Positions 34,356-40,978 of a stretch of DNA of 40,978 bases are shown in pieces (the stretch's first letter is position 1; each line of letters starts with the position of its first letter). The translations under genes and the position numbers were made by a program. The notes under the pieces are model-generated. The model was not told the origin of the DNA. It saw only the letters and a list, made by a program, of their open reading frames with translations, and did no database searches. Source of the DNA: Paracoccaceae bacterium (GTDB lineage Bacteria; Pseudomonadota; Alphaproteobacteria; Rhodobacterales; Rhodobacteraceae); NCBI GenBank assembly GCA_013214575.1, contig JABSSD010000034.1, positions 1-40,978 of the forward strand. The letters are read 5' to 3'.

Positions 34356-34835
34356 GTGCCGAAACTTGATTTAGATGCGGTGGATGTCAGGATTCTGCGG
34401 GAGCTGCAGGCGGATTCGAGCCTGACAAATGTCCAGCTCGCTGACCGGGTCGGCCTGTCGGCCTCTCCCTGTCTGGTGCGGGTACGGGCCCTAACCAGCT
34501 CTGGGTTGATCAAGCGGCAAGTGGCGCTTCTTGACCCGCAGCTGTTAGGACTGAAGCTAACGGTCTTTATCAACGTTTCATTGGTCAATCAGTCCGATCC
34601 CGTTTTGCAGAGATTTCAGGCCGCAATTGATAGGTGCTCTGAGGTTTTGGAGTGCTATTTGATGACGGGCGACTCCGACTATCTGCTACGTGTGATCGTA
34701 GCTGATGTGGCTGAGCTGAGAAATTTTGTTTTAAACCGGCTGACGACGGTTGAAGGGGTCTCGGGGATACGATCTTCGATAGCGTTGGATCGAGTGAAAT
34801 ATGAAACGGCTTTGCCAATAAAGGACCCCGCATAA
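34356..34835 (+). CDS. Lrp/AsnC-family regulator
   Basis: A 159-residue regulator. It starts at GTG 34356 (PKLDLDAVDVRILRELQAD), 6-8 bp after a GGAG; longer in-frame starts would add an unrelated leader. The helix-turn-helix is NVQLADRVGLSASPCLVRVR and the C-terminal RAM domain carries CYLMTGDSDYLLRVIVAD, which binds amino acids or related ligands. It is divergent from the AceE/MdeB-like gene with a 151-bp gap and is its likely regulator. Confidence 0.9.
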   Translation: MPKLDLDAVDVRILRELQADSSLTNVQLADRVGLSASPCLVRVRALTSSGLIKRQVALLDPQLLGLKLTVFINVSLVNQSDPVLQRFQAAIDRCSEVLECYLMTGDSDYLLRVIVADVAELRNFVLNRLTTVEGVSGIRSSIALDRVKYETALPIKDPA

Positions 34836-34939
34836 CGTCGCTTGGCTTGTTTCTTATTAAGAGGCCGTTTGAGGCCTTTTGTAGACCGTGTTGCATAGAT
34901 CGAGAATTAACCGGAACGCGCCCTTATCCATGAATTGCC

Positions 34940-35106
34940 TCACGTGACCGCCTCGAATTCAGGGCGGCCCTGTTTGGTCATTTCGTTGAGAACGCTGACG
35001 CCGATCCTGACTTCCGTCTTCTGGTTTTCGAAGTTTCGCGCTTTCAGTTTTGGCCCGTTGACGCCCTTCCAGCGACCCATCTGTGTTTCACCGCGGCTCC
35101 GCTGAT
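34940..35106 (-). pseudogene. IS5-family transposase, C-terminal fragment
   Basis: Reading leftwards from about 35101 the frame gives RSRGETQMGRWKGVNGPKLK then ARNFENQKTEVRIGVSVLNE and a stop at 34940-34942, the usual end of an IS5-family transposase. The sequence GTGTTGCATAGATCGA at 34888-34903 resembles the outer end of such an element. The upstream part is missing because the ISb element begins at 35108. The 50 bp between the Lrp stop and the presumed IS end show no other gene. Confidence 0.75.
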
Positions 35107-35107
35107 T

Positions 35108-35918
35108 GGGTATTGTCAAGTTGTTGGCGACCGATTGTTATGTATTGACCGAGGCTAGCTCATGCCGCCATTTCGGCGGTGTAGTCCGCCCAGAGGTTAA
35201 ATGCGTCGTTGCGGGCATGGCGGTATGAGGTTGCGGTGAGTTGGTAGCGGCGGGGACGAAAGATCAGGTTGATCTGGTCATGCGCAGCCAAAAACCTCTG
35301 AGCCTGCCGGTGGGACTTGAACCTGCCAAACACCTTCTCTCGCTTTCGCGTCGGCCTATGAGACACTTCGATCGCGTTGTTCAGTCCTTTGTGGGCGCGA
35401 TGGTCCGCGTCCGGGTCCAGTGTTTTGATCGGTTTGAAATAGCTGCGCAATTTGTCGGTGATGACGACCCTTGGTTCGCCAAACCGGGCAACCAATCTTT
35501 GGAAAAACCGCTTTGCTGCTTTGGCATTCCGCCGCGTTTGTACAAGAATATCAAGAACGTCGCCATTTGCGTCAATCGCCCGCCACAGCCAAAGCTTCTT
35601 GCAGCAGATCGTGATCACGACTTCGTCCATGTGCCACTTGTCGTTCGGCCGCGGCCGATCCCGCCGGATGCAATCTGCAAAGTGTCGACCAAAGCGATTA
35701 ACCCACAGCCGGATCGCTTCCCGGCTGACAATCACGCCCCGCGCTGCCAACAGGTCTTCAACATCAGCTGTGCTCAGCGCGAAGCGATGGTAAGCCCAGA
35801 TCGCGCAAGCTATTACCTCACGAGGATAACGAAAACCCTTGAGGCGCGGCATATTAGTTGGAGTCTTCATCAGACTAAAATAGCCAGATCAGACACGACG
35901 AACAACTTGGCAATACCC
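35108..35918 (-). mobile_element. ISb, complete copy (IS6-like), 811 bp
   Basis: It is bounded by GGGTATTGTCAAGTTGTT (35108-35125) and AACAACTTGGCAATACCC (35901-35918), an 18-bp inverted pair with one mismatch. The outside octamers CGCTGATT and AATGAAAG do not match, so no target duplication is left. The left flank is an IS5 fragment and the right flank a truncated hydrolase gene. It is inverted relative to the truncated ISb copy at 23061-23745. Confidence 0.88.
35160..35870 (-). CDS. IS6-family transposase (ISb)
   Basis: A 236-residue DDE transposase. N-terminal MPRLKGFRYPREVIACAIWA, HTH DLLAARGVIVSREAIRLWVN, and core residues in HMDEVVITICCKKLWLWRAI (first Asp), VVITDKLRSYFKPI (second Asp) and NNAIEVSHRPTRKREK (Glu). 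Complete and free of stops. It differs strongly from the IS6a transposases, so it is a separate IS species. Confidence 0.9.
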   Translation of the reverse strand: MKTPTNMPRLKGFRYPREVIACAIWAYHRFALSTADVEDLLAARGVIVSREAIRLWVNRFGRHFADCIRRDRPRPNDKWHMDEVVITICCKKLWLWRAIDANGDVLDILVQTRRNAKAAKRFFQRLVARFGEPRVVITDKLRSYFKPIKTLDPDADHRAHKGLNNAIEVSHRPTRKREKVFGRFKSHRQAQRFLAAHDQINLIFRPRRYQLTATSYRHARNDAFNLWADYTAEMAA

Positions 35919-36505
35919 AATGAAAGCACTGCGTCTGCGAAGGCCCTGGGGGCTTCCTGTGGGTAGTTGTGCCCCGTTCCTCTGGTAATGACCCGCCTGT
36001 AGTCACCTATGAAGTGTGGCCGGTCAAAGTCTTCGACGGACGGCGGATCGACGCCATCATCCGCTCCTAGCATAATAACGGTAGGGACAGAAATATCGGG
36101 CTGTTCTGCAAGTTTGGCTTCGGTTTCATCTAGCCTCGGATCGCCGCCAACATCGCCAAAACGATGGCGATACGAGTGAACCACAATGTCTACGAAGTCG
36201 GAGTTTTCAAAGGATCGTGCCGTTTCTTCAAATGTTGGCTGGTCAAAATTCCATGTTGGCGACCAAAGCCCCCAGATATGATGACAAAGTTCCTTGCGGT
36301 TCTTGTTCAAACCGGCCTCGCCACGTCGGGTATTGAAGTAATACATATACCAATAACGGGCCTCTTGGGCAGCAACGGCGGGTTTCCAAGCATTTGATAT
36401 ATCCTGAATATTATAACCCCGCCCGCAACTAACCAAGCCACTAACACGATTGGGCCACAGCGCAGCAAAGATACATGCAGCTCGACCACCCCAATCATAG
36501 GCGCT
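35919..36505 (-). pseudogene. Alpha/beta hydrolase (epoxide hydrolase/dehalogenase-like), truncated at both ends
   Basis: The frame reads AYDWGGRAACIFAALWPNRV at the upstream end and GTGHNYPQEAPRAFADAVLS at the downstream end, where the catalytic His lies. The Asp in YDWGG is the nucleophile position of epoxide hydrolases and haloalkane dehalogenases, so about 100 N-terminal residues including the oxyanion-hole HGxP region are missing. The upstream break falls within about 10 bp of the NmrA-like gene stop with no IS at the junction. The last few native residues are replaced by ISb end sequence read in frame (GIAKLFVVSDLAILV). Almost certainly non-functional. Confidence 0.8.
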
Positions 36506-36510
36506 GGTGC

Positions 36511-37152
36511 TCAATACCCGACGGTAAAAGAGGTCCGTATGAACTGTGCACTCTGCGCTTCGTTCACCAAAGCAACGGCAAAATCCTCCATTGAGATTTC
36601 CGAGTTGCCATTTGCGTCGACCAAAAGCGTATCGGTGCCAGTCCTGAATTTCCCCCGGCGTATCCCGGGCTGCAGAAGGGCAGAGGGGCTGGCGTAGGTC
36701 CAGTCCGCATCGACGGTGTTTATGCAAAGCTCAGCCTGCGCGAGCGAGGCTCTGGCGGTTGGAACGATGCTTTCGGGCAGGAAATCAGGGTCGGAAAGAA
36801 CAGTGTGCGGACTGCCGTTTGGCAGGCGCAACCGCGCGGCACCGCCCACGATGATCACCCGGACATCCGTGATCGAAGCGCCCTTGAGGATGGATTGCGT
36901 GAGGCTGACGACGTCGCCTTCGTGGCCGCGCGGCGTGCGAAGAGAGCTGATCGCCAGATCATGGCCTGCCATGGCTTTTGCAACGGCCGAGGGATCGCTG
37001 ACATTTGAGATAAGACCCGTGACGGTTTCCGGTAGCTTGGCGAGCCCGGCCTCGTTTCTGACCACCGCGGTAACGTCATGACCGCGAGTGACGGCTTCTG
37101 TGACGACGCGAGAGCCGACGTCACCGGTTGCTCCAAATACGATGATTTTCAT
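36511..37152 (-). CDS. NAD(P)H-binding protein, NmrA/atypical SDR family
   Basis: A 213-residue Rossmann-fold protein. It opens MKIIVFGATGDVGSRVVTEA with the GxxGxxG dinucleotide motif and ends FTVGY, a usual end for the family. The ATG at 37152 is preceded by AAAGGAA. Such proteins act as NAD(P)H sensors or quinone and flavin reductases. It is 11 bp downstream of the EamA exporter gene, so both belong to the operon controlled by the MarR palindromes at 38066-38109. Confidence 0.87.
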   Translation of the reverse strand: MKIIVFGATGDVGSRVVTEAVTRGHDVTAVVRNEAGLAKLPETVTGLISNVSDPSAVAKAMAGHDLAISSLRTPRGHEGDVVSLTQSILKGASITDVRVIIVGGAARLRLPNGSPHTVLSDPDFLPESIVPTARASLAQAELCINTVDADWTYASPSALLQPGIRRGKFRTGTDTLLVDANGNSEISMEDFAVALVNEAQSAQFIRTSFTVGY

Positions 37153-37163
37153 TGGGATTTCCT

Positions 37164-38051
37164 TTAGTTGGTTGTATGAATTTCGTGTTGTAGGGGGGCG
37201 CGCGGGGACCGACCGGAGAGCTGCCCAAGCGATATTGCGGAAAGAACGATTCCAGCCCCGGCGATCTGCCAGACGGTGAGAGCTTGACCAAGCAACACCC
37301 AGCCGATCAGAACGGCGGACAACGGGCTGAGGAAACCAAGGGCAGATACCGCGCCCGGTTCGATGCGCGAAATGCCTCTGAACCACAGGATATAGGTCAG
37401 TGCTGCTCCGATGAGGCCAAGATAACCAATACCGAGGATGTTTTGTGCGTCCAACGCTGGCAGAGGTGGCTCAAGCAAAACAGCAAGCGGCACCAACAAC
37501 AGCCCCCCCGCCGTCAATTGCCAAGCGGTAAAGGTAAGGAGTGGTACCGGAGGTTGCCATTTGCGCGTCAGCACGGTCCCGGCCCCCATAGAGACAGCAC
37601 CGCCAAGCCCCGCCGCCAGCCCAGCCGGGTCCAGAACAACGCCCCCGCCAAGTGCAAGAAAGCCGACACCGACAATACCCATGGCCGCGGCGGCGAGTGA
37701 TGTAGGTCTTATAGCGGACCCGAGGGCGATTGAGGCGAGGAACACAACGATGAGCGGCTGAACCGCCCCAACAGTCGCGGCGACGCCACCCGGAAGCCGG
37801 TATGCGGCGACAAACAGCAAGGCCCAGAACAGTGTAAAGTTTAGCGCCCCAAGCGCAAATATACGTGCCCACCAAATCCCTTGCGGCAATTGCCGGGCCA
37901 GTACGAGCAACAACAACCCGGCGGGCAAGGCGCGCAGCGCGGCCATCGTGATTGGATAGCCTGCAGGCAAATACTCTGTCGTTACATAATAGGTGCTGCC
38001 CCAGACCAAGGGCGCGATGGCCGTGAGGGCAATGTCAATTTGTCGGTTCAT
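37164..38051 (-). CDS. EamA/DMT-family transporter
   Basis: A 295-residue inner-membrane protein with about ten hydrophobic segments forming two EamA repeats: the first starts LTAIAPLVWGSTYYVTTEYL, the second has GAVSMGAGTVLTRKW and later FLSPLSAVLIGWVLLGQAL. Relatives export amino acids, metabolites or pigments. The start has GGAG 7 bp upstream. It is divergent from a MarR gene, the usual setting of an inducible exporter. Confidence 0.9.
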   Translation of the reverse strand: MNRQIDIALTAIAPLVWGSTYYVTTEYLPAGYPITMAALRALPAGLLLLVLARQLPQGIWWARIFALGALNFTLFWALLFVAAYRLPGGVAATVGAVQPLIVVFLASIALGSAIRPTSLAAAAMGIVGVGFLALGGGVVLDPAGLAAGLGGAVSMGAGTVLTRKWQPPVPLLTFTAWQLTAGGLLLVPLAVLLEPPLPALDAQNILGIGYLGLIGAALTYILWFRGISRIEPGAVSALGFLSPLSAVLIGWVLLGQALTVWQIAGAGIVLSAISLGQLSGRSPRAPLQHEIHTTN

Positions 38052-38065
38052 GTTGATGCTCCACT

Positions 38066-38083
38066 TATCTTGACGTCAAGATA
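38066..38083. promoter_or_regulatory. MarR operator site 1 (perfect 18-bp palindrome)
   Basis: TATCTTGACGTCAAGATA is a perfect palindrome. On the minus strand its TATCTT (38083-38078) can serve as the -10 of the EamA gene promoter, 16 bp after a TTGACG provided by site 2. Repressor binding would block this element directly. Confidence 0.75.
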
Positions 38084-38091
38084 CATGGAGA

Positions 38092-38109
38092 AATCTTGAC
38101 GTCAAGATA
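38092..38109. promoter_or_regulatory. MarR operator site 2
   Basis: AATCTTGACGTCAAGATA repeats site 1 with one change; 16 bp are perfectly palindromic. The centres of the two sites are 26 bp apart. Its minus-strand TTGACG (38105-38100) is the likely -35 of the leftward promoter, and the pair also offers a weaker rightward promoter for marR. Confidence 0.75.
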
Positions 38110-38131
38110 AATTATCAGTACTCACTACCTC

Positions 38132-38626
38132 ATGGATCAAATTGACCGCATCGTCGCGCAATGGAACAGCGCCCGCCCCGACCTTGACGTTGGACCAATG
38201 GAAACCATCGGTCGACTGTATCGCCTCGCGGCGATGTTGCGAAGTGAGATGGAAAAAACCTGGAAGGCCTATGGTCTGAACCCCGCCAGTTTTGATGTTC
38301 TGGCGACCCTACGCAGATCCGGGAAACCGGATGGATTATCCCCGGGCGAGCTTCTTGACCTGACAATGGTGACGTCCGGAACAATGACCAATCGCGTCGA
38401 CCAGCTGGTGAAGGGGGGCCTTGTTGAGCGGATTCCGAACCCCGAAGACAAGCGTGGTTTTCTTATCCGTCTGACCGAAGACGGTATGACAAAAATTGAG
38501 GCCGCAGTGACCGACCATGTGAAGACACAGCACCGGCTGATGGATGGCTTTTCCCACAAGCAAAGAGGCGAGCTGAACGACCTTCTTCGAATGCTCACTG
38601 GATCAGTGGAAACCGACGCTGGCTAA
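38132..38626 (+). CDS. MarR-family regulator
   Basis: A 164-residue winged-helix repressor. The core is LNPASFDVLATLRRSG, then LSPGELLDLTMVTSGTMTNR for the recognition helix and DQLVKGGLVERIPNPEDKRG for the wing. It is divergent from the EamA exporter across two palindromes that fit MarR dimers, so it probably represses both genes until a small aromatic or phenolic ligand binds. Its stop abuts the end of the truncated LysR gene. Confidence 0.9.
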   Translation: MDQIDRIVAQWNSARPDLDVGPMETIGRLYRLAAMLRSEMEKTWKAYGLNPASFDVLATLRRSGKPDGLSPGELLDLTMVTSGTMTNRVDQLVKGGLVERIPNPEDKRGFLIRLTEDGMTKIEAAVTDHVKTQHRLMDGFSHKQRGELNDLLRMLTGSVETDAG

Positions 38627-38627
38627 C

Positions 38628-38927
38628 TCAAAGCAGCCATTGCCGGGTAACCTTCAAGGGCCCGGGAGGGTGGGACTTCAATTCGTAAATCTGTTCCTGT
38701 TCTTCTTGCAGATCCTCTAACGCTCGTTTCGCGCGCTCAAAATAGATGGCACCTTCTTCGGTCACAGATACGTTCCGCGTAGTGCGGTTGACCTGCAAAT
38801 CCAGTTCCAGGTTCTGGACCTGTTTGGACACAGCGGAACTGGTGATGCCCAGAACGCGTGCCGCCCCTGCGAAGCTGCGGGCCTGAACCACTGCAATGAC
38901 GATCCCGACACGCGATATGTGATCCAT
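38628..38927 (-). pseudogene. LysR-family regulator, N-terminal fragment
   Basis: Only 99 residues remain: the helix-turn-helix (MDHISRVGIVIAVVQARSFA, then ARVLGITSSAVSKQVQNLEL), the linker helix EEGAIYFERAKRALEDLQEE and a break at PPGPLKVTRQWLL. The 200-residue effector domain is absent. There also seems to be a short deletion in LDLQVNRTTRN compared with the usual LLNRTTRN. The truncation falls 2 bp from the MarR stop. It stands divergent from doxX and pirin, the expected position for their regulator. A few start codons precede; MDHIS at 38927 is the family start. Confidence 0.75.
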
Positions 38928-39039
38928 TCTATTGGCAACCATTTGGAATGAGTGAAGTTGTGAATCGCTATATTATCAATCATATCCTGCAATGCAACAT
39001 TGGCCCCAGACGGAAACACGACACATTTGGAGAATGGCA

Positions 39040-39471
39040 ATGACACTGGAAACCAACACAAACTATGGCGCAATGATCACCCGATTGTCCCTTGGCGGCG
39101 TTCTGCTGTCCCATGGGCTCCTGAAGGTGATGGTCTTCACGGTCCCCGGCACAGTGGCATATTTTGAAAGTCTGGGCTTACCTGCGGCAGCGGCGTATCT
39201 GACCATCGTTGCAGAATTGGCGGGCGGCGCGGCTATCCTTCTGGGGCTCTACACCCGGCTTGCTGCCCTTCTGTCGATCCCGCTGTTGGTCGGCGCGCTC
39301 TGGGCACATTCGGGCAATGGTTGGTTGTTCAGCTCCCAAGGTGGCGGCTGGGAATTTCCGCTGTTGCTGGTGGTTCTGGCCTCTGCGGTCGCGGCCCAGG
39401 GAAGTGGCCCCTTCGCTCTTCGCAAACTGCCGATCATCGACAGCTTCATTCCCCAGGCGCTCAAAGCCTGA
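39040..39471 (+). CDS. DoxX-family membrane protein
   Basis: A 143-residue inner-membrane protein with four hydrophobic segments. Family landmarks are ITRLSLGGVLLSHGLLKVM, YFESLGLPAAAAYLTIVAEL and GGAAILLGLYTRLAALL. I chose ATG 39040 because GGAGA lies 6-8 bp upstream; ATG 39034 is too close to it. DoxX-like proteins are linked to quinone or thiol redox balance. It is followed at 63 bp by the pirin gene, a common pairing in Rhodobacterales. Confidence 0.87.
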   Translation: MTLETNTNYGAMITRLSLGGVLLSHGLLKVMVFTVPGTVAYFESLGLPAAAAYLTIVAELAGGAAILLGLYTRLAALLSIPLLVGALWAHSGNGWLFSSQGGGWEFPLLLVVLASAVAAQGSGPFALRKLPIIDSFIPQALKA

Positions 39472-39534
39472 ACCCCGAGCCAATAACCGTCGCAGGCTCG
39501 CGGCATAACCCATTGCCTGCGAAGGAGTAGCAGC

Positions 39535-40275
39535 ATGATTATCGACCAAAACACCACCCAGCAAGGTGGCTTGAATTTAACCGTTCGCCCCTCCAATGAA
39601 CGTGGGCAGGCTGACTTTGGTTGGCTAAGGTCAGCGCATAGTTTCAGCTTTGGGGAGTACTATGATCCAAAGCATATGGGGTTTGGAAATCTGCGCGTCA
39701 TCAACGATGACCTAGTCGCGGGCGGTAAAGGGTTTGGACAGCATCCGCACCGTAACGCCGAGATCTTCTCTTATGTGTTAGGCGGAGCGCTTGAACACAA
39801 GGACTCGATGGGCAACGGCTCGGTCGTTAGCGCGGGCGGCGTGCAATACATGAGCGCAGGCTCAGGCGTGACCCATTCCGAGTTCAATCCATCTTCGGCT
39901 GAATCGATGCGGTTTTTGCAGGTTTGGCTGTTGCCCGCGACAGAGAATACCAAGCCCGCTTATGACACTATTTATCTGTCAAACGAGGACAAGAGCGGGA
40001 AATTTAAGTTGTTCCTTTCTCGCGATGGGTGCGACGGCTCTATGGCTACCCAAGCAGATGCACGGGTCTATGCTGCGACATTGGAGGGCGACCAAGAGAT
40101 CAGCACTGATCTGAAGCCGGGACGCAAAGGCTGGGTGCAGGTTGCTGATGGGTCTCTAAAGGTGAACGGTATCGCTTTGTCTAAGGGCGACGGTCTTGCC
40201 ATTGATGGCAGCGGTTCGCTGATCTTTGATCAAGGCAGCGCCGCAGAGATCTTGTTCTTCGATCTCGCCCAATAG
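39535..40275 (+). CDS. Pirin family protein (YhhW/YhaK-like)
   Basis: A 246-residue bicupin. The N-terminal cupin has WLRSAHSFSFGEYYDPKHMG, the metal-binding GQHPHRNAEIFSYVLGGALE and the second ligand region GSGVTHSEFNPS. Several bacterial pirins open flavonols such as quercetin, while others are redox sensors. AAGGAG at 39522-39527 precedes the ATG. Same direction as doxX and probably co-transcribed. Confidence 0.9.
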   Translation: MIIDQNTTQQGGLNLTVRPSNERGQADFGWLRSAHSFSFGEYYDPKHMGFGNLRVINDDLVAGGKGFGQHPHRNAEIFSYVLGGALEHKDSMGNGSVVSAGGVQYMSAGSGVTHSEFNPSSAESMRFLQVWLLPATENTKPAYDTIYLSNEDKSGKFKLFLSRDGCDGSMATQADARVYAATLEGDQEISTDLKPGRKGWVQVADGSLKVNGIALSKGDGLAIDGSGSLIFDQGSAAEILFFDLAQ

Positions 40276-40290
40276 ACCTGAATAACAAAA

Positions 40291-40314
40291 CTGGTGGCAC
40301 ATTCGTGCCGCCAG
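40291..40314 (+). terminator. Hairpin after the pirin gene
   Basis: CTGGTGGCAC and GTGCCGCCAG form a 10-bp stem (one G-T pair) with a 4-nt loop, 15 bp after the stop. No T-run follows, so termination may be factor-dependent. The following 40315-40554 has no gene that I recognise. Confidence 0.5.
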
Positions 40315-40554
40315 ACCATTCACTACCAGAAATGTTTCATGAGCTGAAATTCTGCTCTCGAGCCACAGTGCCCCGACGCAGACCCGATGGATGCCAATTA
40401 GACAATTATCGTCTCGCGCATGCGGCATTGGCGACTTTGATTTACACCGTGCACTCCCGTCATTGGATCGAAAGATAGTCAGGTCGTTGGTGTGCTTCGA
40501 TCAGATGGGCGTTGATGATGTAACCGCCCCCCGACGGCATCGATGTGCCAAGGT

Positions 40555-40978
40555 GGTACTGTCAGACAAAACTTGGTTGAAGAGGGCAGGCGGCTCACCT
40601 AGCGTTTCCGTATGACAAAACGCAGTCCATTTCGTTATTTTAAAACGTCGCCTGACATCATTCGCCTTGCGGTGATGTTGTACGTCCGGTTCCCCCTGTC
40701 GCTCCGGAATGTGGAGGATTTGCTGCATGAGCGCGGGATCGAAATCAGTCATGAGACTGTGCGGTTTTGGTGGAATCGCTTTGGGCCGTTGTTCGCGGCG
40801 GAGATCCGAAGAAAACGGGTTCAGCAACTTCGTGTTCATTCGAATTGGAAATGGCATTTGGACGAGGTGTTCGTGAAAATCAACGGTGAAACCCATTATT
40901 TCTGGCGGGCTGTGGATCACGAGGGCGAGGTGCTTGAAAGCTATGTCACCAAGCGCCGTGACCGCAAATCGGCATTGA
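40555..40978 (+). mobile_element. IS6a copy 3, running off the right edge
   Basis: The left end GGTACTGTCAGAC (40555-40567) and the following 45 bp match those of the copy at 22241. The element continues to the end of the window, so its right end cannot be seen. Confidence 0.85.
40612..40978 (+). CDS. IS6-family transposase (IS6a copy 3), partial at window edge
   Basis: The start is ATG 40612. About 122 codons are visible: MTKRSPFRYFKTSPDIIRLA, HTH LHERGIEISHETVRFWWNRF and the first catalytic Asp in WHLDEVFVKING. No stop occurs before the edge. It is closest to copy 2 (22298-23005), sharing most codons. Confidence 0.85.
   Translation, partial: MTKRSPFRYFKTSPDIIRLAVMLYVRFPLSLRNVEDLLHERGIEISHETVRFWWNRFGPLFAAEIRRKRVQQLRVHSNWKWHLDEVFVKINGETHYFWRAVDHEGEVLESYVTKRRDRKSAL

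Noticed and set aside
36500-36516. GGGTATTG at the hydrolase/NmrA junction looked like an ISb terminal repeat.
   Set aside because: Only 8 bp match, and these bases encode the natural VGY-stop end of the NmrA-like protein, so chance similarity is the simpler reading.

Overview
This 41 kb window has the base composition (mid-50s % GC by eye), codon choice and gene families of a marine alphaproteobacterium of the Rhodobacterales/Roseobacter type: high-affinity ABC transporters with periplasmic binding proteins, GntR/FCD, LacI and Lrp regulators, and a heavy load of insertion sequences (an IS-rich genus such as Octadecabacter would fit, but the sequence does not prove it). No rRNA, tRNA or CRISPR was seen. 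The window is a mosaic of intact metabolic modules separated by IS6-, IS3-, IS5- and IS110-family elements and fragments. One IS6-family type (called IS6a here, 818 bp) occurs five times, complete or partial, always on the + strand. A second IS6-like type (ISb, 811 bp) occurs twice in opposite orientations.

Module 1 (428-8873): a GntR/FCD regulator and an aldo/keto reductase fused to a Rid (YjgF) domain run leftwards. A TIGR04076-like protein, a second aldo/keto reductase and a complete branched-chain-amino-acid-type (HAAT) ABC transporter run rightwards from the same short intergenic region. The genes overlap by 4-44 bp and look like one regulon for uptake and reductive or imine-related metabolism of an unknown small molecule.

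Module 2 (10962-18720): a LacI regulator with an AGE-family sugar isomerase, divergent from a CUT1 sugar ABC transporter (binding protein, two permeases, ATPase) and a PfkB-type fructokinase. The simplest reading is uptake of a hexose such as mannose or glucose, isomerisation of mannose to fructose, then phosphorylation.

Module 3 (18722-23745): an IS graveyard with an intact IS3-family element, IS6a and ISb copies, a phytanoyl-CoA-dioxygenase-type oxygenase and a cheB remnant carrying an expanded CACCGC repeat.

Module 4 (23761-31797): a tight nine-gene operon bounded by hairpins, with a nested palindrome over its predicted promoter. It encodes a creatininase-family amidohydrolase, an SsuABC/ThiXYZ-like transporter, a cytosine-deaminase-like amidohydrolase, an FAD-linked oxidase, an NAD(P)H oxidoreductase, a RutR-like TetR regulator and a Rid protein. 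It is the best candidate in the window for an undescribed pathway, probably breakdown of a nitrogen heterocycle. It is followed by a convergent AceE/MdeB-like thiamine-diphosphate enzyme and its divergent Lrp-type regulator.

Module 5 (34940-40554): an IS5 remnant, ISb, a truncated alpha/beta hydrolase, an NmrA-like protein and an EamA exporter, divergent from a MarR regulator across two near-identical 18-bp palindromes. A truncated LysR gene, a DoxX membrane protein and a pirin follow. Another IS6a copy runs off the right edge.
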